Source: an uncultured Atopobium sp.
GTDB taxonomy: Bacteria; Actinomycetota; Coriobacteriia; Coriobacteriales; Atopobiaceae
Assembly (NCBI GenBank): GCA_946997485.1
Contig: CAMPVF010000005.1
Span: forward strand, 1 to 64,000
Direction of reading: 5' to 3'
Length of the DNA: 64,000 nt
This document shows positions 10,701 through 17,842 of this stretch, piece after piece. Under the pieces are notes generated by a model. That model made no database searches. It was not told the DNA's origin and saw nothing but the letters and a program-made list of their open reading frames with translations. The number at the start of each line of letters is the position of its first letter. Positions within the stretch are counted from its first letter, which is position 1. Made by a program: the position numbers and the translations under genes.

Positions 10701-13700
10701 AAGCGCCGCAGTCCAAGGTTGCAGGCACCTATCTTGTGCCGCTTAAGGTAACGATTAAGTACCGCGACATGGACAGCGAGAGCGTATTTATGCTCAATTC
10801 GCAGCTCAAAGTTATATACGGCGTACTGTATGGCAAGAACAAGCCATCAGAAGCAAAGCAGCCTATCGACTACAAGGTATTCAATGGCAACTATCGCAAA
10901 GTTACCTTTATTACCGACGACAACGAAAAGAACCAGCACAAGGGCACCATTATTGGCGACGAAGATAAGAATTCGGTTGATTACTATGTTGCCAAGAATC
11001 AAGAGCTGAAGGTACGCGTACCCAAGATGCTCAACCAAGACTATGTGGAAGATGGCTACCACTACAAGTTTGTTGGGTGGAAACTGGTGCCCACGGCAGA
11101 TACGGCGGTAAAAGACGATAAGCATGAGCTCACAGATACCGACATCAAGTTTGGCACGTCTAATGCCGACTCGCTCAAAGTGACCAAGACGGCAGGCGAC
11201 CTTATTTACAAGGCTGTGTATGAAAAGATTAAGTATGTAGAAAACAAGCCGGTAGATGGCACCGTTCCTGCTGATTCGGTTGTTGTATCGTTTAAGCCGG
11301 CACCTGGCCGTACGTGGAAGGATGGCTCAGCTGGTCCTAAAGTGCTCTACATTAAGAAGGGCATGGACATCTCCCGCCTCGATGAAAACGGTGTGCCTAT
11401 TAAGGATGGTGACCATACAACTAAATCGATTCTCCAGGTTTTGGGCGAAAAACTTGATGGTTATGCAAGCGACTGGACGAAGTCGTCGATGGACGGTATT
11501 ACGCTTATTAAGAGTATGAAAACCGGTGCAGGTGCGGACGGTTGGAAGTCTAATAACGCCTTCCAAGAGTTTGTTGCGCATCAAACGCCGTATGTTGAGC
11601 CCGAAGCAGTTTCGGAATTTACTATCGCCCAAAATGGCACGGTACCAACACTTGAGGAATTTGTTAAGAACCTTGCCCAACTAAAAGGCAACAACATTGC
11701 AAAAGATGATCAAGGCAAGCCAATCTTTAAGATAGAAACGATTGGCCAGATGCCCACTTCTAAAGTAGCCGCTACGTATACCATCCCCTGGACGGTTACG
11801 CTCAAACATGCCGATATGAGCGACACAATTACTTACAAGTGTACAACCGTGTTGCGTGTTATGGGTAATGTATATAACGCAACCGATGCGAAAACTATGA
11901 TTGATAGTATTGCCGCAAGCGAAACACCAGATACAACAACCGGCAAGTCAACGCCGCTTACCCCAGCGCAGGAGCAGTTTAAAAAGTCATACGCGCGTGT
12001 TGTGTTTGATTCTGACGATAAAGGTACGCTCTCGGGCGGAGATACCGATACTACGCTTACGCGCTATGTCAAGACCAATACCGATATTAACCTTTCGATT
12101 CCTGGCGTAAATCCACACCAAAAGCTCGATGACCATGATGGAAAAGGCGAGTATGACTACCTCTTTGATCACTGGGAAATTCAGGTAAACCCAACTGGTG
12201 AAAGTGCTGGAGCTTCAAATGGTGAGGCGCGCCATGCGGCCGCACATAAACGCGGTAAACGAAGCGTTGATGTGTTCCCTCAAACCATGCTTTTTGCTGC
12301 ACATGGTGCTGGTGCAGACGCTCCTACAGAAGGCAATACAATAGTTGCAGGTGCAACCAATGAAACACTTGCAGCGTCCTTACGTCGTTTGAAGCGTCAG
12401 TTTGCTGAAACATACCCACAGGCGACATACGTAATAATCGCACGGTATAAGAAAGTATATTATGTAACACCTGCAAAGGATGTAAATTCAATACCTGCTG
12501 GCTTTGTGCCTGTTGTTGCCTTCCCCGCCCCTGGACACACCTGGGAGGATGGCTCGGTAGATCCCGACATCTACTACGTAAAGAGTGGCGAGTCATACGG
12601 CGATAAGCGCAAATCGTGGGAAAAAGGTCTTGCCAACTTACGAGGCTGGAAGTACTTAGGTGCAAGCGGTAAGCAAATTACTGACCCTGCAGCATTGGCA
12701 ACGATTGATAGACCTACTAAAGCACTTACGCTCATTGCAGAACAATATGACTTGCCCGAGCTTAAACCGAAGAACGACTTGGTAATTACCGAGGGCGATC
12801 TTATGCCTTCATATAACGAGATGGTGCAAGACACGCCGCAGATTAATCCCGAAACAGGGCAGCTGCTTCTTGAACCTAACTCGCAGAATCCTGCCATGAT
12901 TAACGGCGTAGAGGCATTCTCAACGCTTAAGCTGAACCCGCGTTTTGCTGGTTGGGAAACCGATCGCGACTCGTACGCAAAACTTTCTACCGATAAGCCG
13001 GGTATTTACCGCGTGCGCTTCGGTTTGAAGTATTACACCGATGAACAGGAACTTGACCCACAAACGAAGCAACCGCTCCATGAGAATGGCAAGATAAAGC
13101 ATAAAGTTGCCATTAAATGGGTTGAAGCAAATGTACACATTCTGCCGCGCGTGATTGCAGAACAAGATTTACCTGCTGATGACACGCGTGAAGCCCAATT
13201 TATGAAAGCTAACTACACGAAAGTGACCTACCGCGTAGCGCTGGGCGATCACGGATTCTTGGCGTCGCCGAACACCACGTTCTACGTGCGCCGCGGCTAC
13301 ACAATCGACCCGAATGCACTGCTGAACTTCGACAAAGATAAGCGCGCGAAGCGTTTGCAAGAGATGCAGAAGCACGTTGTCGATGAGAAACAACTGAAGC
13401 AAGAAATTGGCGTGCCAAGCGCTATTGCTCAGCCGGGCTACGTGTTCTACGAGTGGCAAAAACACGCGGCAAACGACCAGGGCGACGTGGTGTACCTGGC
13501 ACACTTCCACAAGCTGCCTATCACGCATTTCGAGTTTGAGACCAGCACGGAAGCTGAGCAGTCGTTTAGCACGCGCCTTATAGGCGACGCGCAAAACTAC
13601 CCCACGTATAAGCCCAAGGCTGGCACAACGTTGCCCGAAGGCGTTACTGTTACCTGCAAGGGCGACACGTGCACAGTAAGCGGTACGCCGCATATTACCG

Positions 13701-14173
13701 ATTGGACGAATGGCGAAACGCAGCGCACTATCGAGCTTACGTTTGAAGCTGTTGATACACGCGATCCTGACAAATATGGTCGCTCATCGTATGGCCTTAA
13801 GAAAGAGATAACGGTGCGCATCGTGGTTAAGCGTCCGCATGCAACAACTGGCGGCTCGCACGGCGGCGGCTCCTATGGCGGAGGTTCGTATGGTGGAGGC
13901 GAAAGCATTCCATGGACGGAGCTTACCCCTGCCGTTGAAGCGCCTGCCACGCCTGCACCAACGCCTACGCCTGCAGAAGCTCCTGCGCCTGCACCGGCAC
14001 GTCCGCGCGTACGTGCGGCACGTCACGCGCGTCTACCGCAAACGGGAGATTCTCAGCTTGCTGCAACAGCGGCCGAGATTCTTGGTATGGGAGCTGGCAT
14101 GATTAGCCTCGTAGCTGGCGCGCGCAAGAAAAAGCGCAAGCACGAGGACAGAAACAACGAGAACAAGAACTAG
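4727..14173 (+). CDS. Giant cell-wall-anchored InlB-repeat protein (LPQTG)
   Basis: About 3148 aa. Signal peptide with a long basic/His-rich n-region and cleavage expected after AQA (about residue 48); then a ~130-residue Ala/Gln/Thr-rich low-complexity stretch; then many beta-rich modules of the Listeria-Bacteroides (InlB B) type, recognised by GY-x-F-x-GW motifs near residues 462, 1140 and 1440 and further on. Two modules of 355 aa in the second half are near-duplicates. A Gly-rich run (GGGSYGGGSYGGG) and a Pro/Ala stretch precede the sorting signal LPQTG (about 3103), a hydrophobic helix and a basic tail (RKKKRKH), so sortase anchoring to peptidoglycan is expected. Probable adhesin. ATG at 4727 is chosen; TTG at 4721 is in frame but no strong ribosome site separates them. 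Bracketed by direct repeats. No sortase gene in the window. Confidence 0.9.
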   Translation: MTKKTKLHKHAHNLIQGKEHHHGAITRGSVAASVAIASTLAIASVAQAEPLEKPAALEGAHTNSNSSTPAQGAQKGKHTQGANQGAAQGTVQNAAQDAAQGTSHNGENKPTSGDALNSTTPQSLTAHNTADSAPQSQNGAQTQQAGDKPGTPNLSDKTQAPAGNKEQEQPEPLPNSDQVITPNTKNPDPTTKEDANQQVEREKDSKKTYTFTVSYSVEGYRQKQLLQPTEFTFTEDELTKISDPNGDGLYIPVATTKGYNAERGQYIKKDGKYVRDTEKNASIQTYIKIDRALIEGNKNTITSTKTHIVSAYTIEYRPKTVTYYVRHMLQDPENPDKFKEYTHVSDVIDVNNEEIHVSKTKGVVGQSLYAQPITIEGYSPEPNLVNSPIPDDDDYVDADAGNPSSANNKKKHLVLELRYLLNKHEVSYDTKGGTAIQAKTFYYGMKVDAVPEPTRKGYKFDGWTRETPNKTAADVNSSTPNKDANATLLEKMPDSNVKFVAHWKPEKEKAEYHINIWVQKADLPKPDDPTNMDNYDFIGQVQKEGKSDGTIQDADLNLTDDQIAHIAWPDSKLRGTITNEDDFNKYFMEDDASKAKTQALNNVEEPEYFGAPKEETRLLTKIRPDGTTVVNKVFNRRVYELIFANPDIVQKDGTSKQLFDKVNHTTITKGDKTYDDRNKDKLYTLHYRFGQTVHYTNGFPTDTETKRYQDEDETDPLGSLGWLVANDANEYFYVDTPPYRFDLKHFIAPQKDNVAFSQDNIRLFGEKLGPYQRVLLADGSAASKTHPIHTFIKLETEESARRNDDNDREYALSELSYTKYDTSNKDYDFSAPTIEGYEVVPDDAKQKQESVDKGDYYEKIEDYLQDEWNKDHNDEDLPDYDDEEFEKWIAKKFPRLKYVYMWPTDTISDNSDHDPNVDKLDGTQWEKNGYLCFRYRRKKASVNFAVDQVTPIQDAQGTRASTQEPYNTNLKKFATDYNDAVKQDAPAEGTRYANSYTFTIGGKTYTFKRPDSLPEDYEFAGWSLDPAGTQKLAPRKEDGTLYTSQEIAELLKKTPEEIAKVLGNTPLETGGITLYASWKRVNTVHTIDVDMDRKDAPVHTLVKVTHGQYAKIPPETVQDSSAALSQDRFPKPSPRPGYMFTGWLQKYTGADGSEQWLPFAFTSPILEDLQIKAQWIEDKRVTGTVSHVFLREGYTVAQYKQAKQQNNTELLKKMVADEQVTTISNLRPRSSYAAEAAYRNDNYYPDHTYTTIVVSSDEANNRAEFIYTPYATRRYTVYFKDKAGNELAAPEVFVSNKLSYDVAHAKVIPGYRLPNDTPLARQLNFTDARNTAYIKPDANGNYSVEFIYDDVRVLTRTLANAPQPKAYSRVQFNTETSELTMQDGKVITTTSTTDGGALAAFNGTTTGDKNHPLQQLIFDVVKGTKAYEMPLPVPHAREGYTFTGWTSQVVFNAGEKAAEGANRLPVFSEEFPYQVIYTAHFKKTKIQFKDTDPKAQPPEGYYKVTYSADQNGRLKRTVPNEQGGTKDEILDTLTNVVVLNKYKDNVIDAPVAVPDKGFTATEGFSFEGKDEKDRTYTKHFEMIEPTAVAKRYVLPGHTLLQPGQTARDLVDNHDAYADTDDATTGAQAATYEFCDEKGNAATLDDTTVGEHKVFIKVTAGREHSRVYKIVPFFYEVLPEMSFGEEFNAHGYTDDITGHYKKITFRSNANEGELIGKDRTKSVDDNKTLETYVYTGESASGNYKLDMPSAVGNDYHDDGYHYVFRGWRKVGAHAQTTPVNDFKTFKADIAAKERYHTIEKPKQDVVYEAVYEKIPYIVTKVTDGTIPEDSVVVSFKPAPGRKWADGSTGPKVLYIKKGMDISRLDEHGVPIKDNDTTTKSILQVLGSQLAGYESDWTKSSMDGITLIKSMKDGAGADGWKSNNAFQEFVAHQKAHTEPKTIEQYQAIIQNTQVPTANDFIKNDQALKDLLMKNGVAIDGKENIESYNVEFVGKAPQSKVAGTYLVPLKVTIKYRDMDSESVFMLNSQLKVIYGVLYGKNKPSEAKQPIDYKVFNGNYRKVTFITDDNEKNQHKGTIIGDEDKNSVDYYVAKNQELKVRVPKMLNQDYVEDGYHYKFVGWKLVPTADTAVKDDKHELTDTDIKFGTSNADSLKVTKTAGDLIYKAVYEKIKYVENKPVDGTVPADSVVVSFKPAPGRTWKDGSAGPKVLYIKKGMDISRLDENGVPIKDGDHTTKSILQVLGEKLDGYASDWTKSSMDGITLIKSMKTGAGADGWKSNNAFQEFVAHQTPYVEPEAVSEFTIAQNGTVPTLEEFVKNLAQLKGNNIAKDDQGKPIFKIETIGQMPTSKVAATYTIPWTVTLKHADMSDTITYKCTTVLRVMGNVYNATDAKTMIDSIAASETPDTTTGKSTPLTPAQEQFKKSYARVVFDSDDKGTLSGGDTDTTLTRYVKTNTDINLSIPGVNPHQKLDDHDGKGEYDYLFDHWEIQVNPTGESAGASNGEARHAAAHKRGKRSVDVFPQTMLFAAHGAGADAPTEGNTIVAGATNETLAASLRRLKRQFAETYPQATYVIIARYKKVYYVTPAKDVNSIPAGFVPVVAFPAPGHTWEDGSVDPDIYYVKSGESYGDKRKSWEKGLANLRGWKYLGASGKQITDPAALATIDRPTKALTLIAEQYDLPELKPKNDLVITEGDLMPSYNEMVQDTPQINPETGQLLLEPNSQNPAMINGVEAFSTLKLNPRFAGWETDRDSYAKLSTDKPGIYRVRFGLKYYTDEQELDPQTKQPLHENGKIKHKVAIKWVEANVHILPRVIAEQDLPADDTREAQFMKANYTKVTYRVALGDHGFLASPNTTFYVRRGYTIDPNALLNFDKDKRAKRLQEMQKHVVDEKQLKQEIGVPSAIAQPGYVFYEWQKHAANDQGDVVYLAHFHKLPITHFEFETSTEAEQSFSTRLIGDAQNYPTYKPKAGTTLPEGVTVTCKGDTCTVSGTPHITDWTNGETQRTIELTFEAVDTRDPDKYGRSSYGLKKEITVRIVVKRPHATTGGSHGGGSYGGGSYGGGESIPWTELTPAVEAPATPAPTPTPAEAPAPAPARPRVRAARHARLPQTGDSQLAATAAEILGMGAGMISLVAGARKKKRKHEDRNNENKN
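10171..11585 (+). repeat. 1065-bp internal duplication within the giant wall protein
   Basis: Codons around 10171-10520 and 11236-11585 encode nearly the same ~117-aa block (starting DGTIPEDSVVVSFKPAPGR and ending NNAFQEFVAHQ). The offset is exactly 1065 bp (355 codons), and a 46-bp stretch (10475-10520 and 11540-11585) is identical. The regions between also correspond (YHYVFRGW near 10005 and YHYKFVGW near 11060). A third, decayed copy (FPAPGHTWEDGS) lies near 12520. Such tracts allow unequal crossing-over and length variation. Confidence 0.85.
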
Positions 14174-14216
14174 GTTGCCGTAATTACAGCGTCGTAATTA
14201 AAGCGTCGCAATTATA

Positions 14217-14248
14217 AAGCGCGTGGGCTTCGGCTCGCGCGCTTTTTT
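14217..14248 (+). terminator. Rho-independent terminator of giant wall-protein gene
   Basis: A 12-bp stem (AAGCGCGTGGGC with GCTCGCGCGCTT, including wobble pairs) closed by a TTCG tetraloop and followed by T-rich sequence. It lies 44 bp after the stop codon. Between them sits a short imperfect tandem repeat of GCGTCGTAATTAAA type. Confidence 0.88.
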
Positions 14249-14372
14249 CATGCTTACCCACATGGCATGCGACATTTTGCATTTGTAGGTTGCATATTGG
14301 CAAGGCGGCGGTCCACAAACCCGTGCAGATAATGGCGCAGCAATTTTTCGGCAAAAATATTTTGAGACTAAC

Positions 14373-14402
14373 GAAGTGTTCTACTAACCTTTGGAATTAA
14401 CG
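14373..14402. repeat. Right copy of 30-bp direct repeat bracketing the giant wall-protein gene
   Basis: 29/30 identical and co-oriented with 4548-4577. It sits 125 bp beyond the terminator of the giant gene and about 100 bp before tRNA-Glu. The segment enclosed by the two copies is about 9.8 kb and contains only the wall-protein gene. Confidence 0.9.
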
Positions 14403-14482
14403 CGTTTGTTTAGTATTTGTGATGAAAACCACACTCACACAGGTAAAATAAATTTTCGCTAGCGCAAAAAAGCAACGTCTGA

Positions 14483-14488
14483 TATACT
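14483..14488 (+). promoter_or_regulatory. Extended -10 element for tRNA-Glu
   Basis: TGATATACT gives an extended -10 (TGN-TATACT) about 15 bp before the tRNA. No convincing -35 was found at the right distance. Confidence 0.4.
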
Positions 14489-14502
14489 CAACTTCTGCGT
14501 AC

Positions 14503-14577
14503 GTCCCCATCGTCTAACGGTTAGGACACCGCCCTTTCAAGGCGGAAATACGAGTTCGATTCTCGTTGGGGGTACCA
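14503..14577 (+). tRNA. tRNA-Glu (anticodon TTC)
   Basis: Full cloverleaf: acceptor GTCCCCA with TGGGGGT (one G-T pair at each outer position), anticodon stem CCGCC/GGCGG around loop CTTTCAA (anticodon TTC), T-arm with GTTCGATTC, discriminator A and encoded CCA. Free-standing gene just outside the right direct repeat. Confidence 0.97.
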
Positions 14578-14718
14578 TTTTTTTCTCCCATTTTTAATCT
14601 TATTTTTAATGCCATACACTCTTTATGAAAAAGAAATATTCCTAACAGCCAGGAGTAATTTTTCCGCACGCGTATTGGTTGCATGGATTGTATAGGTTAC
14701 AGCAGGGCGAATGCAAGA

Positions 14719-14757
14719 CAAAAAAATCGACCACTAGCAAATTGTCGGTGGTCGATT
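14719..14757 (-). terminator. Rho-independent terminator of second wall-protein gene
   Basis: Stem AATCGACCAC (14725-14734) with GTGGTCGATT (14748-14757). On the minus strand the stem is followed by a run of T (A-run at 14719-14726 on the plus strand). It is placed 25 bp after the stop of the minus-strand wall-protein gene. Confidence 0.85.
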
Positions 14758-14781
14758 ATTTTTATTGATATATGTAGGCGC

Positions 14782-17286
14782 TTAGCGTGCTTTGCGCTTT
14801 CTGCTCAACATGCCACATCCGACAGCAATGAGGACCGCGCTTACACCTGCAAGCGCGCCGCATACTTCTCCCATATGCGCAAATACGTCGTTGGTGCGCG
14901 GAAGCGCTGGTACGCGCCTTATCGCGGGAGTGGCCACGGGCGCAGGCGTCGTCGGTACGGGCACGAGCGTCGGAACCGGCGGTTCGGGCGGCTCCGGTTT
15001 GGGCGATGGCGTTGGCGCAGGCGTCGGCGCTGCGGGTGGCTCCGGTGCTGGAGTTGGTGTGGGTGCTGGTGGCTCCGGTGCTGGTACCACGGGTACTGGT
15101 GGCTCCACCGGAGGCTGTGGCGTAGGATTAACCGGCGCTGGTGGCACAACGGGTGGTTTCGGTTTCGGTGCTGGCGGCACCGGTGGTTTTGGTGTTGTTT
15201 TAGGCTTCATAACTCTAAACACTGCGTTCATGAGTGATATATTACTGGGATTAATCTTTTCATGCAACGTTATGCCATCTTCGTTTGTGTATTTTGGTGT
15301 CACACTTGTATCAAGAATAGTTGGTACATCATCACTCTTCGAGCCATTAGTGTTATAAGAATCGCCATCCTGAGCATCCGGATCTGCTGTAAATGTAATT
15401 GAATAGTCTGTATTCAGTGTATACGGTGTTTTCTTCTCAGTCACAGTTGTCTTACTGTTACGGAAAAGTTGAACCTTCTTCAAGCTTGTGTCGTTTGGTT
15501 CTGGATTTAATACCTTCATAAACTCATCGGTAATTTCTTTAGTCACCTCACGCTTTTCGTTCAATAAATAAAACCTGAGTGGAATTGTCTTTGTTTCCCC
15601 TGGCTTGATGTAAAAAGGTATTCCATAAGTACCGCCGTTGTATTCACCTATTACTGTCTGGCTAACGTTATTAAGACCGAGGTCATTGAACTTGTATGCA
15701 TTACCTGTTCTAGGATTGATCCCAGGCGTGCCTGTAAAGATATCATTCCTATTTTTATACGCCTTAAATTTTTTGAATTCACCTACCGTCATATACTCTG
15801 AGCTATCCTGGCCTTTATGGATTCCTGCTATATACACAGGAATTTCGCGGCTTGTTTCATCGTTCTTCCAGGTAATCGTAGGCGCGCCATCAAAATTCTT
15901 ATTCAAAAAGTCGTAGCTCAAGCCTTCTAGTCCTGCGCCGCCGATCTTTTGCTCGAGGTTGTATTTTGCAAAGGTTTGTGTAGCGATTGGTGTTTGGTTA
16001 ATTGAGTCCCACATCTGCTTCGAATTTTGATCTTTGAAGAACCAGGGTGTTTCTTTAATGTTCTCTTCTGTTGTTTTACCGTCTTTGGTAACTTTTAGCG
16101 TAATGTTGCTGAATTTTCTCGCGGAAATAGTTTTGCCATTTTCTGTAAACGCCGCAGGATCTGTCATTGTCAATGCTTTTGTATCAGCATTGTAGCTAAG
16201 ATACTGAGCGTACCTCTTCATCTGTTCCTTATCAGGCTTTGTGTCATTATTTATCACTTGCCACTGAACTTGTTTTCCACTCTTATCGGTTGCCGTTCCC
16301 GATGCCAACACATTGGCAGCAGTATCAGATGGCTTTGGCTGCGGCGTAACCGACGGTTTCGGCGCGGGCGGCACCACAGGCTGTGGTTGCGGCGCGGGCG
16401 GCACCACAGGCTGCGCGGGCTTATTTACCGTAATGTTTTGCAATATACCCAACGTGATATAGTCTGAATCTTTGCCCGTATGGGTTGTTGCCATATATAC
16501 AGGAATTTCGCGGCTTGTTTCGCCTTCCTTCCAATCTGCAACTATTGGTGTGCCCTCAACCTTACGAGTGTTAAAATTGTATTTCAAACCGGTCAGACCC
16601 TTGCCACCAACTTTTTGTGCTTGGTAATAAGCTTTAAAGTCATATGAACCGATTGTAGTTTTATCAATTTCATCCAATATGCTCTTTTGATATTGGCTCT
16701 TATAGAACCACGGCGTTTCTTTGATGCTTTCTTCTGTTGTGTTACCGTCTTTTGTGACCTTGAGCGTAATGTTATTGTATTTTCTCGCAACGACATTTGC
16801 CGCTTCATTCTTAAATGGTACATTGCTTATGTTTGCAACTAATTGCTTTTTATCAGGATCGTACGTCAGCTGTTTGCCATATGCAGCCATTTGTGAGGAG
16901 ATGGCGGCGTTACTTATCACTTGCCACTTAACTTGTTTTCCACTCTTATCTGTTGCCGTTCCCGATGCCAATACATTAGTATTTTCAGGCTGAGTTGCGG
17001 CGTACACAGCAGGTGCAGGTACGGCGGACGCAGCGGCAGAGCTCGCGAGGTGCTTAGGCTGATTGATGCTCGAGCGCACAACGTGCGCGGCGCCTGAAGA
17101 CGCAGCTGTAGCTGCAGGTGCTGCAGGTGCTGCAGTAGCTGCAGTAGCTGCACCCTTTGCGCGCGCAGGCGCGCTTGGCGTCGTGGCATGTGCCGCAAGC
17201 GCAGCGGCTGGCGTGCACACGGTGCAGGCAGCAGTAGCAATACTCATCATGGTTGACACAGCTACAAGCTTTGTTGATCTATTCAT
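14782..17286 (-). CDS. Cell-wall-anchored surface protein with tandem domains and LPRTN sorting motif
   Basis: 834 aa. Signal peptide (MNRSTKLVAVSTMMSIATAACT, cleavage near ALA at about 30), an Ala-rich linker, then two copies of a ~200-aa domain beginning NVLASGTATDKSGKQV and ending at TSREIPVY..., separated by Pro-rich linkers; a further extracellular region of about 200 aa; a long Pro-rich stalk (PPAPKPKPPVVPPAP and similar); then LPRTN, a hydrophobic helix and RKRKAR. That tail is a classic wall-sorting layout except that the fifth motif residue is N, not G. The frame is open 59 codons further upstream, but the ATG at 17286 gives the signal peptide; its ribosome site (GTGGGTG) is weak. 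Domain family not recognised; an adhesin role is inferred. Strand is opposite to the giant wall protein. Confidence 0.88.
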   Translation of the reverse strand: MNRSTKLVAVSTMMSIATAACTVCTPAAALAAHATTPSAPARAKGAATAATAAPAAPAATAASSGAAHVVRSSINQPKHLASSAAASAVPAPAVYAATQPENTNVLASGTATDKSGKQVKWQVISNAAISSQMAAYGKQLTYDPDKKQLVANISNVPFKNEAANVVARKYNNITLKVTKDGNTTEESIKETPWFYKSQYQKSILDEIDKTTIGSYDFKAYYQAQKVGGKGLTGLKYNFNTRKVEGTPIVADWKEGETSREIPVYMATTHTGKDSDYITLGILQNITVNKPAQPVVPPAPQPQPVVPPAPKPSVTPQPKPSDTAANVLASGTATDKSGKQVQWQVINNDTKPDKEQMKRYAQYLSYNADTKALTMTDPAAFTENGKTISARKFSNITLKVTKDGKTTEENIKETPWFFKDQNSKQMWDSINQTPIATQTFAKYNLEQKIGGAGLEGLSYDFLNKNFDGAPTITWKNDETSREIPVYIAGIHKGQDSSEYMTVGEFKKFKAYKNRNDIFTGTPGINPRTGNAYKFNDLGLNNVSQTVIGEYNGGTYGIPFYIKPGETKTIPLRFYLLNEKREVTKEITDEFMKVLNPEPNDTSLKKVQLFRNSKTTVTEKKTPYTLNTDYSITFTADPDAQDGDSYNTNGSKSDDVPTILDTSVTPKYTNEDGITLHEKINPSNISLMNAVFRVMKPKTTPKPPVPPAPKPKPPVVPPAPVNPTPQPPVEPPVPVVPAPEPPAPTPTPAPEPPAAPTPAPTPSPKPEPPEPPVPTLVPVPTTPAPVATPAIRRVPALPRTNDVFAHMGEVCGALAGVSAVLIAVGCGMLSRKRKAR
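15780..16975 (-). repeat. 663-bp duplicated domain within second wall protein
   Basis: Two copies of the NVLASGTATDKSGKQV domain are offset by 663 bp (221 codons): the sequence TGTTTTCCACTCTTATC recurs at 16271 and 16934 on the plus strand. Both copies retain ITLKVTKDG, ETPWF and TSREIPVY blocks, so the duplication is recognisable over the whole domain. Confidence 0.85.
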
Positions 17287-17561
17287 GTAACACCCACTAA
17301 AAATTAGCATTAGTAAACTCGCAAGTACCTCATTATAGTAAGTTGACGCCAAAATGAAAGCGATTTTCACATTTTTCTGAAAAGTTTTTAAGCTTTGTTG
17401 CCCCACCTTAGCCAGGCTGGTGCGACATAATTTTTCGGTAAAATTATTGAGGAAATTGGACAAAACCCCACTTTAACACACTTAGCGTAATTGACTACTT
17501 TTTACGTATTAGAACGTTCGTGTTTCTGCAGGTAAATAGGGGTATTTAATAAGAAAAAAGC
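17287..17561. other. Intergenic region upstream of second wall protein
   Basis: No gene supported. The frame of the wall-protein gene continues to 17463 without a usable start. The region is AT-rich and should hold the promoter of the minus-strand wall-protein gene, but no confident -35/-10 pair was identified. Confidence 0.4.
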
Positions 17562-17646
17562 TGGTAGGGGCGGTGGGACTCGAACCCACATGACCGAAGC
17601 CGGAGGATTTTAAGTCCTCTGCGTCTGCCAATTCCGCCACGCCCCC
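17562..17646 (-). tRNA. tRNA-Leu (anticodon TAA)
   Basis: Class II tRNA with a long variable arm. Acceptor GGGGGCG with CGCCCCT, anticodon stem GAGGA/TCCTC around loop CTTAAAA (anticodon TAA), T-arm GGGTTCGAGTCCC, encoded CCA. Lies downstream of the ppx-type gene in the same direction. Confidence 0.97.
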
Positions 17647-17842
17647 ACTAAGCGCACTTGATTACTTTACCACGGATTACGCGTTTCATAAAGAACAAAT
17701 TTACGCGCAGCACACAGCGCTCTGGAGCAAGCGCTCTGGAGCAAGTGCACGCCGCAGCACTCCGCAGCAAGCTGCACACAAGCGCGCCATCAAACACGCG
17801 CGCGCCGCAGTAAGCGCGCCGCAGCAAGCACCGCGCCACCCG

